Below, one piece after another: positions 1 through 7,812 of a stretch of 21,124 bases of DNA; positions within the stretch are counted from its first letter, which is position 1, and the number at the start of each line of letters is the position of its first letter. The notes below the pieces were generated by a model. The model saw only the letters and a program-made list of their open reading frames with translations. It did no database searches and was not told where the DNA came from. A program made the translations under genes and the position numbers. Source of the DNA: an uncultured Collinsella sp. (GTDB lineage: Bacteria > Actinomycetota > Coriobacteriia > Coriobacteriales > Coriobacteriaceae); NCBI GenBank assembly GCA_902489945.1, contig CABUBZ010000034.1, positions 1 to 21,124 on the forward strand, given 5' to 3'.

Positions 1-164
1 TTAAGTGCTCTTCGGCTCGTGCGGAACTCGCGATAAATCTCACTGGCCGCGTCCGGCCCCCTGTGGGCGAGCAAGCTGCGGAAATTCAGTCGGTCCAGAG
101 CAATATCGTGCGAACGGAATTCTGGCTGATTTTTTGTTCGGCTGGTTGATCTAGTTGATGGGGT
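1..164 (-). other. Unassigned left edge, possible partial reading frame
   Basis: No gene can be assigned here. On the minus strand a frame stays open from a stop at 165-167 to the window edge, about 54 codons. Its only usual start is a TTG at 72-74 with no clear ribosome binding site. Its third codon positions are GC-rich, as in the real genes nearby. A plus-strand frame is also open from 3 to a TGA at 147-149. The two cannot both be coding, and I recognise neither product. It may be the edge of a gene outside the window, a decayed gene, or plain intergenic DNA. Confidence 0.2.
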
Positions 165-180
165 CTATCTATGCCCTTTT

Positions 181-251
181 TAAGTTGCGGTGAAATAGGG
201 ACTGAATTTGGGGTTGAATCGTTTAAACAGTCCCTATTTCACCGCAACTTA
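181..251. repeat. Perfect inverted repeat, 24-bp arms and 23-nt spacer
   Basis: Arms 181-204 and 228-251 are exact reverse complements, beginning TAAGTTGCGGTGAAATAGGG on the left. The spacer (205-227) is AT-rich and its end overlaps a GTTTAAAC palindrome. The arms are not followed by a T-run on either strand, so this is not a simple terminator. It lies just downstream of the PTS gene's own terminator on the minus strand. It could be a dispersed palindromic element, a MITE remnant or a recombination site. No target duplication is visible. Confidence 0.85.
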
Positions 252-262
252 TATCGGGAATG

Positions 263-298
263 AAAAAGGCGGAGGCCCTGGAGAGGGTCTCCGCCTTT
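263..298 (-). terminator. Rho-independent terminator of the PTS gene
   Basis: Bases 265-279 pair with 284-298 (15 bp with one G-T wobble, four-base loop). In the minus-strand transcript the stem is followed by a five-base T-run. It lies about 35 bases past the stop codon of the PTS permease, as expected for its terminator. Confidence 0.9.
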
Positions 299-333
299 GT
301 TGCAAGGGGCGATATTATTCGCTAGCTGCTGGA

Positions 334-2343
334 TTAAACCAGGCGGGCGTTGATCGTCTTGGCGATCTCGGCGGCGTCGGTGGAACCCTTGACGGTGGCA
401 CGGAAGTCCTCGTCCATAAGCGCCTCGGCGACCTTGGACAGGATCTTGAGGTGCGTGGTGCCAGCCTGAGCGCCCGGGATGAGAAGCGCGATGGCAACGT
501 TGACGGGAGCGCCGTCCATAGTGTCCCAACCGGTCACGCCAGAGTCGTCCTTGACGACGATGACGGCAGCCTCGGTGATGGCGTCGGACTTGGCATGCGG
601 AATGGCGAAGCCCTCCATCATGCCCGTGGTGCCCTCGGCCTCGCGGGCCAGGAAGGCGTTCATCACGGCGTCGGCATCGCTGGCGATACCGGCCTTGACA
701 GCCTGGTTGGAAACGAAGCTCAGAGCCTCGTCACGAGAAGCGAAGTCCTCGGCGACAAAGACGTTCTCGACCTTCACGAAGTCGGCAGCCTCGGCCTTGG
801 GGGCCTCGACGGCAGCGGCCTTGGGGGCCTCGACCGGCTGAGCAGCGGCGGCGGGAGCTGCCTTCTGGTTCTTCTCGAAGTCGTACTTCTTGAAGGCCAC
901 GAACAGGATGCCACCGACCACAGCGCCGATGAGGATCGCGAGGACCCACAGCGGACCATTCTCGACAACGGGCAGGACCAGGAAGCCACCATGAGGCGCC
1001 GGATCGTGAACGTTGAACATAATGGTCAGGATCGAGGCGATAGAGGAACCGAGCATCATGATGGGCATGACGGGCCAGATGTTCTTGGTCATGAACGGAA
1101 TGGCGCCCTCGGTGATGTGGGTGCAACCAAGGATGAGGTTGACGATACCGGCGTCGTGATCCTCCTGGCTGAAGTACTTCTTGCCGACAACGACGGCGAA
1201 GGTGGTGATCAGCGGCGGAACGATGCAAGCTGCGGAGACGGCAGCCATGAAGTTGGTGCCGAAGTTGTAGGTGTCGGTGCCGACACCGGCGGCCAGGGCC
1301 TCGGTGAGCATAGCGGTACCGGTGACGTAAGCAGCCTTGTTGACCGGGCCGCCCATGTCAACGGCGCACATGCAGCCGATGGCAAGGCCCAGGACAATGG
1401 CGCCAGAGGCAGACAGACCCTTGAGGAAGTCCATCATGGCGGTGTTGATGGCAGCCATGGGGCCGGAGATGCCGAGCATGACCAGGCCGACGATGGCAGT
1501 CGAGAACAGCGGGTACAGGAAGATAGCCTTGAGGCCGTCCAGATTCTTGGGCAGCTTGGAGAAGACCTTCTCGAGCAGCAAGATGACATAGCCAGCGAGG
1601 AAACCGCCGACGATGCCGCCCAGGAAGCCGAAGCCCACGCCGGCGCCGCCGGCGTCGATCATGCCGGTCTCGGCGTTAACGGGCAGGCCCTGGATGGCGA
1701 TCATACCGGCAACAAAACCGGGGACGAGCGCCGGGCGCTTGCCGATGGACTCGGCGATGTAGGCGGAAAGCACGGGAACCATGAGGTTCATGGCGATGCC
1801 GCCGATGATCTTGAGCATAGCGGCAAAGCTGTTGTAGTCAGACGCCGTCGAATCGAAGGACGTGATGCCCCACAGGAACGAGACGGCGGTCAGGACACCA
1901 CCAGCGACGACGAAGACCAGCATGTGGCTGACGCCGTTCATGAGGTGCTTGTAGATGATGTGGCCGATGGACTCCTTCTCCTCGACCTCATCCTCGACAT
2001 CGGCAGCAGCCGCAACCGAGTCGTCACCCTTGGCGGCGAGCGCGCGGTCGATCAGCTTACCGGCGGCCTCGACGGACAGGGCTTTGGAAACACCAACGGA
2101 AACCATGCGCTTGCCGGCGAAACGCTCCGCCTGGACATCCTTATCGGCTGCGACGACGACGGCCTTGGCACCGGCGATCTCGCTCTTGGTGAGCTCGTTC
2201 TCGACACCGACCTGGCCATGAGTCTCGACCTTAATGGTCAGACCTCGCTCGGCAGCTGCCTTCTCCAGAGCCTCCTTCGCCATGAAGGTGTGCGCAATGC
2301 CGGTCGGGCAACCGGTCGCGGCGATGATGTCAAACTTAGCCAT
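334..2343 (-). CDS. PTS fructose-type permease, fused IIB-IIC-IIA
   Basis: This 669-residue inner-membrane protein takes up a hexose, probably fructose, and phosphorylates it using phosphate relayed from HPr. IIB is at about residues 1-103, with the phosphocysteine Cys12 in GCPTGIAHTF. The multi-helix IIC channel is at about 125-485 and carries the family motifs DMGGPVNKAAY (329-339) and ITEGAIPF (410-417). An Ala/Pro/Glu-rich linker (about 492-521) leads to IIA, whose phosphohistidine is His583 in GFAIPHAKSD. The order IIB-IIC-IIA and the motifs are typical of the fructose family (Fru). A strong ribosome binding site (AAGGGAGGG) precedes the ATG. The gene is transcribed alone, ends at a strong hairpin and diverges from an RpiR-type regulator. 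No 1-phosphofructokinase gene is in the window, so the exact sugar is uncertain (mannitol-like or other ketoses are alternatives). Confidence 0.93.
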   Translation of the reverse strand: MAKFDIIAATGCPTGIAHTFMAKEALEKAAAERGLTIKVETHGQVGVENELTKSEIAGAKAVVVAADKDVQAERFAGKRMVSVGVSKALSVEAAGKLIDRALAAKGDDSVAAAADVEDEVEEKESIGHIIYKHLMNGVSHMLVFVVAGGVLTAVSFLWGITSFDSTASDYNSFAAMLKIIGGIAMNLMVPVLSAYIAESIGKRPALVPGFVAGMIAIQGLPVNAETGMIDAGGAGVGFGFLGGIVGGFLAGYVILLLEKVFSKLPKNLDGLKAIFLYPLFSTAIVGLVMLGISGPMAAINTAMMDFLKGLSASGAIVLGLAIGCMCAVDMGGPVNKAAYVTGTAMLTEALAAGVGTDTYNFGTNFMAAVSAACIVPPLITTFAVVVGKKYFSQEDHDAGIVNLILGCTHITEGAIPFMTKNIWPVMPIMMLGSSIASILTIMFNVHDPAPHGGFLVLPVVENGPLWVLAILIGAVVGGILFVAFKKYDFEKNQKAAPAAAAQPVEAPKAAAVEAPKAEAADFVKVENVFVAEDFASRDEALSFVSNQAVKAGIASDADAVMNAFLAREAEGTTGMMEGFAIPHAKSDAITEAAVIVVKDDSGVTGWDTMDGAPVNVAIALLIPGAQAGTTHLKILSKVAEALMDEDFRATVKGSTDAAEIAKTINARLV

Positions 2344-2614
2344 GTGTCCCTCCCTTTTAAGTTTTGCGCCCGCAGGCGCTCCCCTACACGCGCTTCAATG
2401 CGCGTTTTTCCACACTTGAAAGATACCAACCTACCGTCCGCGTGAGAAGTGACAAGGCGCAATTCTCCGGTGAAAGGTTCTTTCATAACCGTAAACGGTA
2501 AGTGAAAGTTTACCATCAACACTTGAAACGGCAAGGTGTATCTTGTAATTAAAAATGCCCGTATACTATGGCATGAAAAACGAGTCCGATTTTCATGCCA
2601 ACCAGGAGCCATCC
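2344..2614. promoter_or_regulatory. Divergent control region between PTS gene and regulator
   Basis: This 271-bp region must hold both promoters. The ten-base sequence ACACTTGAAA occurs twice (2412-2421 and 2519-2528), and TGAAA occurs at 2417, 2471, 2503 and 2524, all on the plus strand. TGAAAG and CTTTCA form an inverted repeat at 2471-2485, and ACCGTAAACGGT is a palindrome at 2488-2499. TATACT at 2562-2567 is a possible -10 for the regulator, but I see no matching -35. TGTAATTAAA at 2544-2553 resembles a HexR half-site, HexR being another RpiR-family protein. These are candidate operators, inferred from symmetry and position only. Confidence 0.45.
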
Positions 2615-3472
2615 ATGACCGATAGCAGCAAGAGCGCGCTCTCCCTTATTAGCACGCACAAAGGGTACAGCGATTCCGAGCAGCGCATTGTCGACTATAT
2701 ATTGGAGCACCAGTCCGAGGCGCCGCGCCTGACGGCCGCCCAGCTCTCGCGCGCCGCTGCCACGTCCGAGGCGACGGTTTCGCGCTTTTGCCGCAAACTG
2801 GGCTTTGGCAGCTTTCGCAGCTTTCAGTTTTCGTTGGCGCGCGACCTGGAGAGTCAGCGCAACGAGGGCCTGACCGACGAGGTCTCGCTCGACAACATGG
2901 AGCAGAGCCTTAAAAATATTCTCGCCGCCAAGGTGAGCGAGCTTAATGCGACCATCGACGGCATTGATCACGACACGTTGGCCGCAGTTGTGCACGCGCT
3001 TAAGAATGCCGGCGTTATTGAGTTCGCAGCCGTGGGCAATACGAACGCGGTCGCGCTCGATGCGACATTTAAGTTTTCGCAGCTGGGCCTACGCTGCATG
3101 GCAAACACCATCAGCGAGACATCAATCGGCTTTGCGCTCACGTTGCGCCCCGGCGACGTTATCGTGCTGATCTCGAACTCCGGCAAGTCTCGCCGTCTGA
3201 ATCGCATGGCAAAAGCGGCTCGCGACTGCGGTGCCACCGTGGTCGTCATCAGCAGCGACAGCAAGTCTCCACTTGCGCGCCTAGCCGACTACACCTTTAA
3301 TACCGTCAATCACGAGGCGCTGCTGACAACGGGCGACTTCGCGTTCTCCAAGATGAGCGCAACGATGATCATCGAGGTCATCTACAACTTCCTGTTGCCC
3401 GAAATTGAGGACGCGCGCGAGCATATCAGCTACTACGAGGAGCTCATCCAGCCGGATAAGGTCGTGGAGTAG
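2615..3472 (+). CDS. RpiR/MurR-family transcriptional regulator (HTH + SIS)
   Basis: A 285-residue sugar-sensing DNA-binding regulator. The N-terminal HTH_6 domain spans about residues 1-78, with a recognition helix around ATSEATVSRFCRKLGF (49-64). A SIS (sugar isomerase) domain follows at about 128-255, with the phosphosugar-binding signature LISNSGKSRR (185-194). SIS domains in this family bind phosphosugars or amino-sugar phosphates. The start at 2615 is chosen because AGGAG (2604-2608) sits six bases before it; the in-frame ATGs at 2555 and 2573 have no such site and add residues outside the family domain. The gene diverges from the PTS permease, so control of that permease, with its phosphosugar product as effector, is the likely role. 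The effector is not identified. Confidence 0.9.
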   Translation: MTDSSKSALSLISTHKGYSDSEQRIVDYILEHQSEAPRLTAAQLSRAAATSEATVSRFCRKLGFGSFRSFQFSLARDLESQRNEGLTDEVSLDNMEQSLKNILAAKVSELNATIDGIDHDTLAAVVHALKNAGVIEFAAVGNTNAVALDATFKFSQLGLRCMANTISETSIGFALTLRPGDVIVLISNSGKSRRLNRMAKAARDCGATVVVISSDSKSPLARLADYTFNTVNHEALLTTGDFAFSKMSATMIIEVIYNFLLPEIEDAREHISYYEELIQPDKVVE

Positions 3473-3500
3473 ACATTTTGGGGAGCCGGCAAACGCCATT

Positions 3501-3661
3501 CGCCGCGAAACCGGCCTATCTACTACGTTTTATCCGTATGGCCCAACCACATGCCGAAAATAGAAAAACCGCAGGCGTTCTACCTGCGGTTTTCTTTTTG
3601 CAATTCTTGGCGTGGTAGCCGATAGCCTATTAAACGTAGTAGATGGGCCGGTTTCGTGGCG
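3501..3661. repeat. 33-nt imperfect inverted repeat enclosing a terminator
   Basis: Bases 3501-3533 match the reverse complement of 3629-3661 at 30 of 33 positions. Two of the three mismatches could still form G-U pairs in a plus-strand transcript. The shared core includes GAAACCGGCC and ATCTACTACGTTT. The 95-base interior holds a complete bidirectional terminator. Such long near-perfect arms are not needed for termination, so the unit may be a dispersed intergenic element that carries a terminator. No flanking target duplication is seen. Confidence 0.8.
3560..3599. terminator. Bidirectional rho-independent terminator
   Basis: AAAACCGCAGG (3565-3575) pairs with CCTGCGGTTTT (3583-3593) around a seven-base loop. 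T-rich tracts follow on both strands: TCTTTTT on plus, and a run read as TTTTTCTATTTT on minus. It lies between the convergent regulator gene and recN and can end both transcripts. Confidence 0.92.
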
Positions 3662-3692
3662 GCCGGGTCGGAAATACATGTGGCGGTTCGGC

Positions 3693-5321
3693 CTAAGCAC
3701 GCGCTTCTTCCAGCATCTGCCTGGCGTGCGCTAGGCTTGCCTCCGACTGATCGCCGCTCAGCATGCGTGCGATCTCTGCGGTACGAGCGTCCCCAGTCAC
3801 CTCATCCAGATGCGTCTGGGGAACGTCTCCGGGCTCTTTGCTCACTACGTAATGCTTGTCGGCCATGACGGCAACCTGCGCCAGGTGGGTTACGACAATC
3901 ACCTGATGCGTAGCGGCAAGATCGGCCAGCACACCAGCAAGAGCACGAGCCGTAGAGCCGCCGACACCGGCATCGACCTCGTCGAACACCAGCGTATCCA
4001 CGCCATCCGCGTTGCCAAGGACAACCTTGCTCGCCAGCATCACGCGGCTCAGCTCGCCGCCCGAGGCAATGCGGCGCAAGGGTCGCGGCGTCAATCCGGC
4101 ACCGCTGCGATACAAAAGCTCGTAGCTCGAAGGGCCCGCCGGCGTCCATTCGGCACGCGGAAGATCGCGCGACTCCCAGACGAGCTCGGCGCCGCCCATC
4201 TCCAGGCGCGCCATCTGACGACCAACCTCGTGACAAAAGCGCGGGGCAGCGGTGTTCCGCGCGCGCTTAAGCGCCTTGGCGGCGGCGAACAGTTCGCGCT
4301 CCGCCGCGCCAAGCGCTTCGCGCGCCTTCTTGATTTGCTCATCACCATCGTCTACCAGCGACAACAGCTCTTGCGAGCGATCGCGCATGGCATACACGTC
4401 ATCCATAGTAGGACCCCACTGACGCAGCAGGCCCTTGAGGTCGGAATACCGCTCGCGCATGCGAGCGAGCTCGCGAGGGTCAAACGCAACGCCATCGCGA
4501 TAAGCACGCAGCTCATTGGCGCAATCCTCAAGCGAAATGCAGGCATCCGAAAGGGCATCGGCGATGTCGCCCAGCTTGCGATCAACAGTTGCCATGCGCG
4601 ACAGCTCTGCCACGGCGCCATTCACGGCATCAAGCGCTCCCCCTTCGGCAGCAAGCGATGCATGGGCTTCGTTAGCCGTGGCCACCAGAACCTCGGCATG
4701 CTCGGAGCGCGGCAACAGCTCCTCGAGCTCCTCATACTCACCCGGCTTGGGATCGACCTCGGCGATGCGCTCCAGGGCGAAGCGCGCCTCCTCGATGCGA
4801 CTCCCCTGCGCACGCGAGGCCTCTTCAACGCGACGGACCTCTTTAGCAGCCGCACGCGACGCCTTGAAGCAGACACGGTACTTTTCCAGCGCCTCGAGTG
4901 CCGCGCGCCCAGCCCAGGCATCAACCATGGCAACATGATGTGCCGGATCGAGGAGGCGCTGGTGCTCATGCTGGCCGCACAAATCCATCATCACGCCGAC
5001 GCGCTCGGAAAGCTCACGCACGCTAGCGATGCGGCCGTCAATTTTTACGCGGCTGCGGCCCTCGGCAGAAAGACTGCGCTGCACGGTGAAGCCCTCCGTG
5101 TCGTGCGGGCCGTCGAACAGGCGCGCCTCGACGCTCGCAAGCGCCTCGCCCTCGCGAACCGTCGACGAATCGGCGCGCTCGCCCAAAATGAGCTTGAGCG
5201 CCGAGAGCAGCGCTGTCTTGCCGGCACCAGTCTCGCCAGTCAAAACCGTTAGGCCCGCACTCGGCACCAACGTCGCCTCGCGAATGAGCGCGATGTTGGA
5301 AACCTGCAGCTCATCGATCAT
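3693..5321 (-). CDS. recN: DNA repair protein RecN (SMC-like ATPase)
   Basis: RecN is a cytoplasmic SMC-family ATPase that tethers DNA ends during repair of double-strand breaks. This 542-residue protein has the expected length and layout. An N-terminal ATPase half carries Walker A GETGAGKT (29-36), a long central helical coiled-coil region spans about 150-370, and a C-terminal half carries the ABC signature SGGELSR (420-426) and Walker B LVFDEVDAGVGG (444-455). The start is set at the ATG at 5321, giving MIDELQVSNIALI, which matches the family N-terminus and has GGAG six bases upstream. An ATG four codons earlier is less likely. The start overlaps the 3' end of nadK by 11 bases, so translation is probably coupled. 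It is the last gene of the efp-to-recN unit, ending before the bidirectional terminator. Confidence 0.96.
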   Translation of the reverse strand: MIDELQVSNIALIREATLVPSAGLTVLTGETGAGKTALLSALKLILGERADSSTVREGEALASVEARLFDGPHDTEGFTVQRSLSAEGRSRVKIDGRIASVRELSERVGVMMDLCGQHEHQRLLDPAHHVAMVDAWAGRAALEALEKYRVCFKASRAAAKEVRRVEEASRAQGSRIEEARFALERIAEVDPKPGEYEELEELLPRSEHAEVLVATANEAHASLAAEGGALDAVNGAVAELSRMATVDRKLGDIADALSDACISLEDCANELRAYRDGVAFDPRELARMRERYSDLKGLLRQWGPTMDDVYAMRDRSQELLSLVDDGDEQIKKAREALGAAERELFAAAKALKRARNTAAPRFCHEVGRQMARLEMGGAELVWESRDLPRAEWTPAGPSSYELLYRSGAGLTPRPLRRIASGGELSRVMLASKVVLGNADGVDTLVFDEVDAGVGGSTARALAGVLADLAATHQVIVVTHLAQVAVMADKHYVVSKEPGDVPQTHLDEVTGDARTAEIARMLSGDQSEASLAHARQMLEEARA

Positions 5322-6171
5322 GGCGCACTCCATAGAACACGCGACTCACCGAGTTGTAAAAGCTCTCGGGGCCGTAGTCGAGCAGCAGCACATCGCCGGG
5401 ACCACGACGCACAGCCACGCTCTCGACCGTGCCGTCGCAGGTAATAAACTGTCCGTCGATGGCGATGGCCGGAACGCTTGGGCGATCATCGGACATAAAG
5501 ATTTCGACGACATCGCTTGGCGAGGTCAAGAAGGCGCGAGCCTGAATGGTGTGCGGAGCGATGGGCACGCAAACCATACCCGTGTAATCGGGGCTCACGA
5601 TAGGGCCGCCGGCGGAAAGCGCATAGCCCGTAGAGCCGGTCGCCGTGGACACGACGACGCCGTCACCGCGCAGGCGATCGATATGATGGCCCGACACCGT
5701 GATGTCAAACTCGACCATATCGGAAAGGGGCCCGCGCGTGAGCGCCATATCGTTGAGAGCAAACGTGCGCACGACGTCCTTCGTGCCGTCATCGCGCACC
5801 GAGACGATATCCGCGGCGATGGTGGCGCGGCGGCTCACGTGGAGCTCACCGGACAGGGCATCGCTCACAACCTGCAAAATATCGCGTTCCTCGGGACTGG
5901 CCGCCGTCAAAAAACCCAGGTGACCATAGGAAAGACCTAAAATGGGAATCTCACGGTAGTTGAGAATGCGGGCGGCGCGCAGCAGCGTTCCGTCGCCGCC
6001 GAGCGTGATGACCAAGTCGGCATCGTCAACATCGGGCGTGCTCTGAATCTTGGAGCGCTGGTCGGCAGCCCATGCGACCTCGTAACCCTGACGCGAAAGC
6101 CAAAGCTCGAGCATCAGGCCGCTCTCGACCGCCTCTTGCTTATAGTAATTGGGAACCAGAAAGACCTTCAT
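5311..6171 (-). CDS. nadK: NAD kinase
   Basis: This enzyme phosphorylates NAD to NADP with ATP or polyphosphate in the cytoplasm. The 286-residue protein has the signature GGDGT (58-62, Asp60 catalytic), GHLGFLT (83-89) and the NAD-binding block GDGVVVSTATGSTGYALSAG, and it ends with the usual beta-rich C-terminal domain. The common NE motif reads ND here (ALNDMALTRG), a conservative change. The ATG overlaps the tlyA stop as ATGA (four bases), so the two are translationally coupled. The 3' end overlaps recN. The order tlyA-nadK-recN is widely conserved in Gram-positive bacteria, which supports the call. Confidence 0.97.
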   Translation of the reverse strand: MKVFLVPNYYKQEAVESGLMLELWLSRQGYEVAWAADQRSKIQSTPDVDDADLVITLGGDGTLLRAARILNYREIPILGLSYGHLGFLTAASPEERDILQVVSDALSGELHVSRRATIAADIVSVRDDGTKDVVRTFALNDMALTRGPLSDMVEFDITVSGHHIDRLRGDGVVVSTATGSTGYALSAGGPIVSPDYTGMVCVPIAPHTIQARAFLTSPSDVVEIFMSDDRPSVPAIAIDGQFITCDGTVESVAVRRGPGDVLLLDYGPESFYNSVSRVFYGVRHDR

Positions 6172-6953
6172 AGCGTTGCCGCTTTCTCGCTCAAAGCCGA
6201 CACCTGGGATTGCAGCTCATCATCGGCGCGCTCGCCGGGGGCAAACCTCGTGCCGTACAGGAAAAACTCGACGTTGCCCTTTGCGCCATGAATGGGCGAC
6301 ACGCACACGTCGACCGGGAAGAGGCCCTTCGCGGCAAACAGATCGATTACCGCAACAAGCGTGTAGACACGCACGGCGGGGTCGGTCACGATTCCGCCCT
6401 CGCCCACCAGCGCCGCCGGAGCCTCAAACTGCGGCTTCACGAGCGTACAGAACGATCCCGTCGGTGTCAGGCACGCCAACACCGCATCAATGATGTTCGC
6501 GATGCTGGTAAACGACACATCGCACACGGCCAGATCGATAGCGTCGCCGTAGCCGAGCTCGGGCAGCTGCGTCACATTCGTGCGCTCATGGAGCGTCACG
6601 CGATCGTCTTGACGCAGCGACCAATCAAACTGGGCGCGCCCCACGTCGACCGAGACAACGGTCGCGGCGCCGCGCTTGGAGCAGCCCACATCGAGGCAAG
6701 CAAGATCCGTCGGATCAATCCCAAACGCATCGAGCGCACCCTCGAGCTTGAGCCCGCCGCGCCCAACGTACGGAATGCGGCCCTTGACGTGCAGTGGCAG
6801 GCCCGGCGTCACCTTGAGCCCCGGAGAGGTCAAGCGCTCACCGCCACTCGAAACCAAGCCGGCCATAAGAGTGCGAAGGGCATCCGCGCGATCGGCGCAG
6901 ATGCCCTGTGAAATCAGTTCGTCATCGAGACGCACGCGTTTCATGAATGCCAT
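6168..6953 (-). CDS. tlyA: TlyA-family rRNA 2'-O-methyltransferase, SAM loop missing
   Basis: TlyA proteins methylate a ribose in 16S and/or 23S rRNA using S-adenosylmethionine. This 261-residue copy has the N-terminal S4 RNA-binding domain (KRVRLDDELISQG, about 5-62) and an FtsJ-like methyltransferase fold. The expected K-D-K-E catalytic set is visible as Lys69, Asp145, Lys173 and Glu229. However, the SAM-binding motif I, which in the family reads like DVGxSTGGFTDxLLxxGA, reads DVGCSKRGAA here (88-97). About ten residues including the glycine-rich loop are absent, in frame, with the junction at 6677/6678. The protein is probably unable to bind SAM normally. The ATG at 6953 overlaps the xseB stop (TGATG); ATG at 6944 is an alternative giving MKRVRLD. 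The gene sits in its usual place before nadK and recN. Confidence 0.88.
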   Translation of the reverse strand: MAFMKRVRLDDELISQGICADRADALRTLMAGLVSSGGERLTSPGLKVTPGLPLHVKGRIPYVGRGGLKLEGALDAFGIDPTDLACLDVGCSKRGAATVVSVDVGRAQFDWSLRQDDRVTLHERTNVTQLPELGYGDAIDLAVCDVSFTSIANIIDAVLACLTPTGSFCTLVKPQFEAPAALVGEGGIVTDPAVRVYTLVAVIDLFAAKGLFPVDVCVSPIHGAKGNVEFFLYGTRFAPGERADDELQSQVSALSEKAATL

Positions 6954-7219
6954 CAACCATTCGTATCAGGGAATGCAGCCTGTCTATCTTGGGACTCGTT
7001 TGCCGCATCCTCATCGTATTCCTGCTCGAGCTTGTCGGCCTCACGCGGCGTCAGCTCAAACTTGTCGACCATATCGACCGCACGGGAGCCCAGCTCAATC
7101 GCCTCGTCAAACAAATCGAGCGAACGCTCCAAGGACGTATCCTTGGAGCGAACGGTGGCGATAATCTGGTCCAGGCGATCCGAGATCTCATCGAAGTTGC
7201 GGACGGAACCCTCTGGCAT
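6953..7219 (-). CDS. xseB: Exodeoxyribonuclease VII small subunit
   Basis: XseB binds the large subunit XseA to form exonuclease VII, which degrades single-stranded DNA. The 88-residue protein is of usual size. It carries the family pattern of two helices, FDEISDRLDQIIATVRS, then LERSLDLFDEAIELG, with an acidic C-terminal tail (66-88). The start follows the nusB stop by two bases, with GAGGAG inside the end of nusB as ribosome binding site. Its stop overlaps the tlyA start. No xseA is seen in the window, so the partner would have to be encoded elsewhere; in many genomes the two are adjacent. Confidence 0.88.
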   Translation of the reverse strand: MPEGSVRNFDEISDRLDQIIATVRSKDTSLERSLDLFDEAIELGSRAVDMVDKFELTPREADKLEQEYDEDAANESQDRQAAFPDTNG

Positions 7220-7221
7220 GG

Positions 7222-7809
7222 CTACTCCTCGATGGAGTCGGCCTCGACGGCCTCAGCAGCGTCCGCATCCTCGGCAAGTACACCGGCGGCAGCCTGAGCG
7301 GCAGCGACCTTGGCGGCCGCCTCGGCAGCCTGTGCCTCCTCGCGAGCGCGATCCTCGGCCAGCAGCTCTTGGTACAGGTCCTCGCCCGGCAGCTCCTCGC
7401 TGCGAGCGATCTTGCCCAGCACGCCGTTGACAAACGAAGCGGACTGGTCGGTACCATAAGCCTTAGCGATCTCGACAGCCTCGTTGATGACGATGGCGTC
7501 CGAGACCTCCTCGTCGGTGAGGAAGCGCATCTCGTAGACGGCGATACGCAGCAGGTTGCGGTCGGCGCCGGGCATGCGCATAAGATCCCAGTTCTTGGCG
7601 ACGGCGCGCAGGGCACAGTCGATGCGATCGATATGCTCGTAGGCACCGCGGCAAAGCTCCAGCGCATAGGGGTCGAGGGGACCCTTCGAGATCAGGAAAT
7701 CGCCCTCGAGGACGCGCTCGAGCGGGCTGTCCGTGGCCTCGGCCTGGAACAGCAACTGCAGCGCCTGACTGCGGGCAAGCGTGCGCCCGCGATAAACCTT
7801 AAGGCTCAA
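7222..7809 (-). CDS. nusB: Transcription antitermination factor NusB
   Basis: NusB with NusE (S10) binds boxA RNA and supports processive transcription of rRNA operons. The NusB fold covers about residues 1-145, with the typical RSQALQLLFQAE near the start and VINEAVEIAKAYG plus FVNGVLGKIA near its end. After it comes a 45-50 residue tail that is almost entirely Ala, Glu and Asp, so the protein (195 residues) is longer than the usual 130-150. The tail is probably disordered. The stop lies three bases from the xseB start. It follows the Asp23-family gene by three bases, in the conserved order efp-asp23-nusB. Confidence 0.95.
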   Translation of the reverse strand: MSLKVYRGRTLARSQALQLLFQAEATDSPLERVLEGDFLISKGPLDPYALELCRGAYEHIDRIDCALRAVAKNWDLMRMPGADRNLLRIAVYEMRFLTDEEVSDAIVINEAVEIAKAYGTDQSASFVNGVLGKIARSEELPGEDLYQELLAEDRAREEAQAAEAAAKVAAAQAAAGVLAEDADAAEAVEADSIEE

Positions 7810-7812
7810 AGG

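Noticed and set aside
208..2445. Very long plus-strand frame (745 codons) opposite the PTS gene
   Set aside because: It covers a gene with clear PTS motifs, and its Gly/Asp/Val/His-rich sequence matches no family; such antisense frames arise from biased codon use in GC-rich genes.
2555..2614. 20-codon N-terminal extension of the RpiR-family regulator
   Set aside because: No ribosome binding site for ATG 2555 or 2573, while ATG 2615 has AGGAG at ideal spacing.
3810..5252. 480-codon plus-strand frame opposite recN
   Set aside because: Shadow of a well-supported RecN; no ribosome binding site or recognisable domain.
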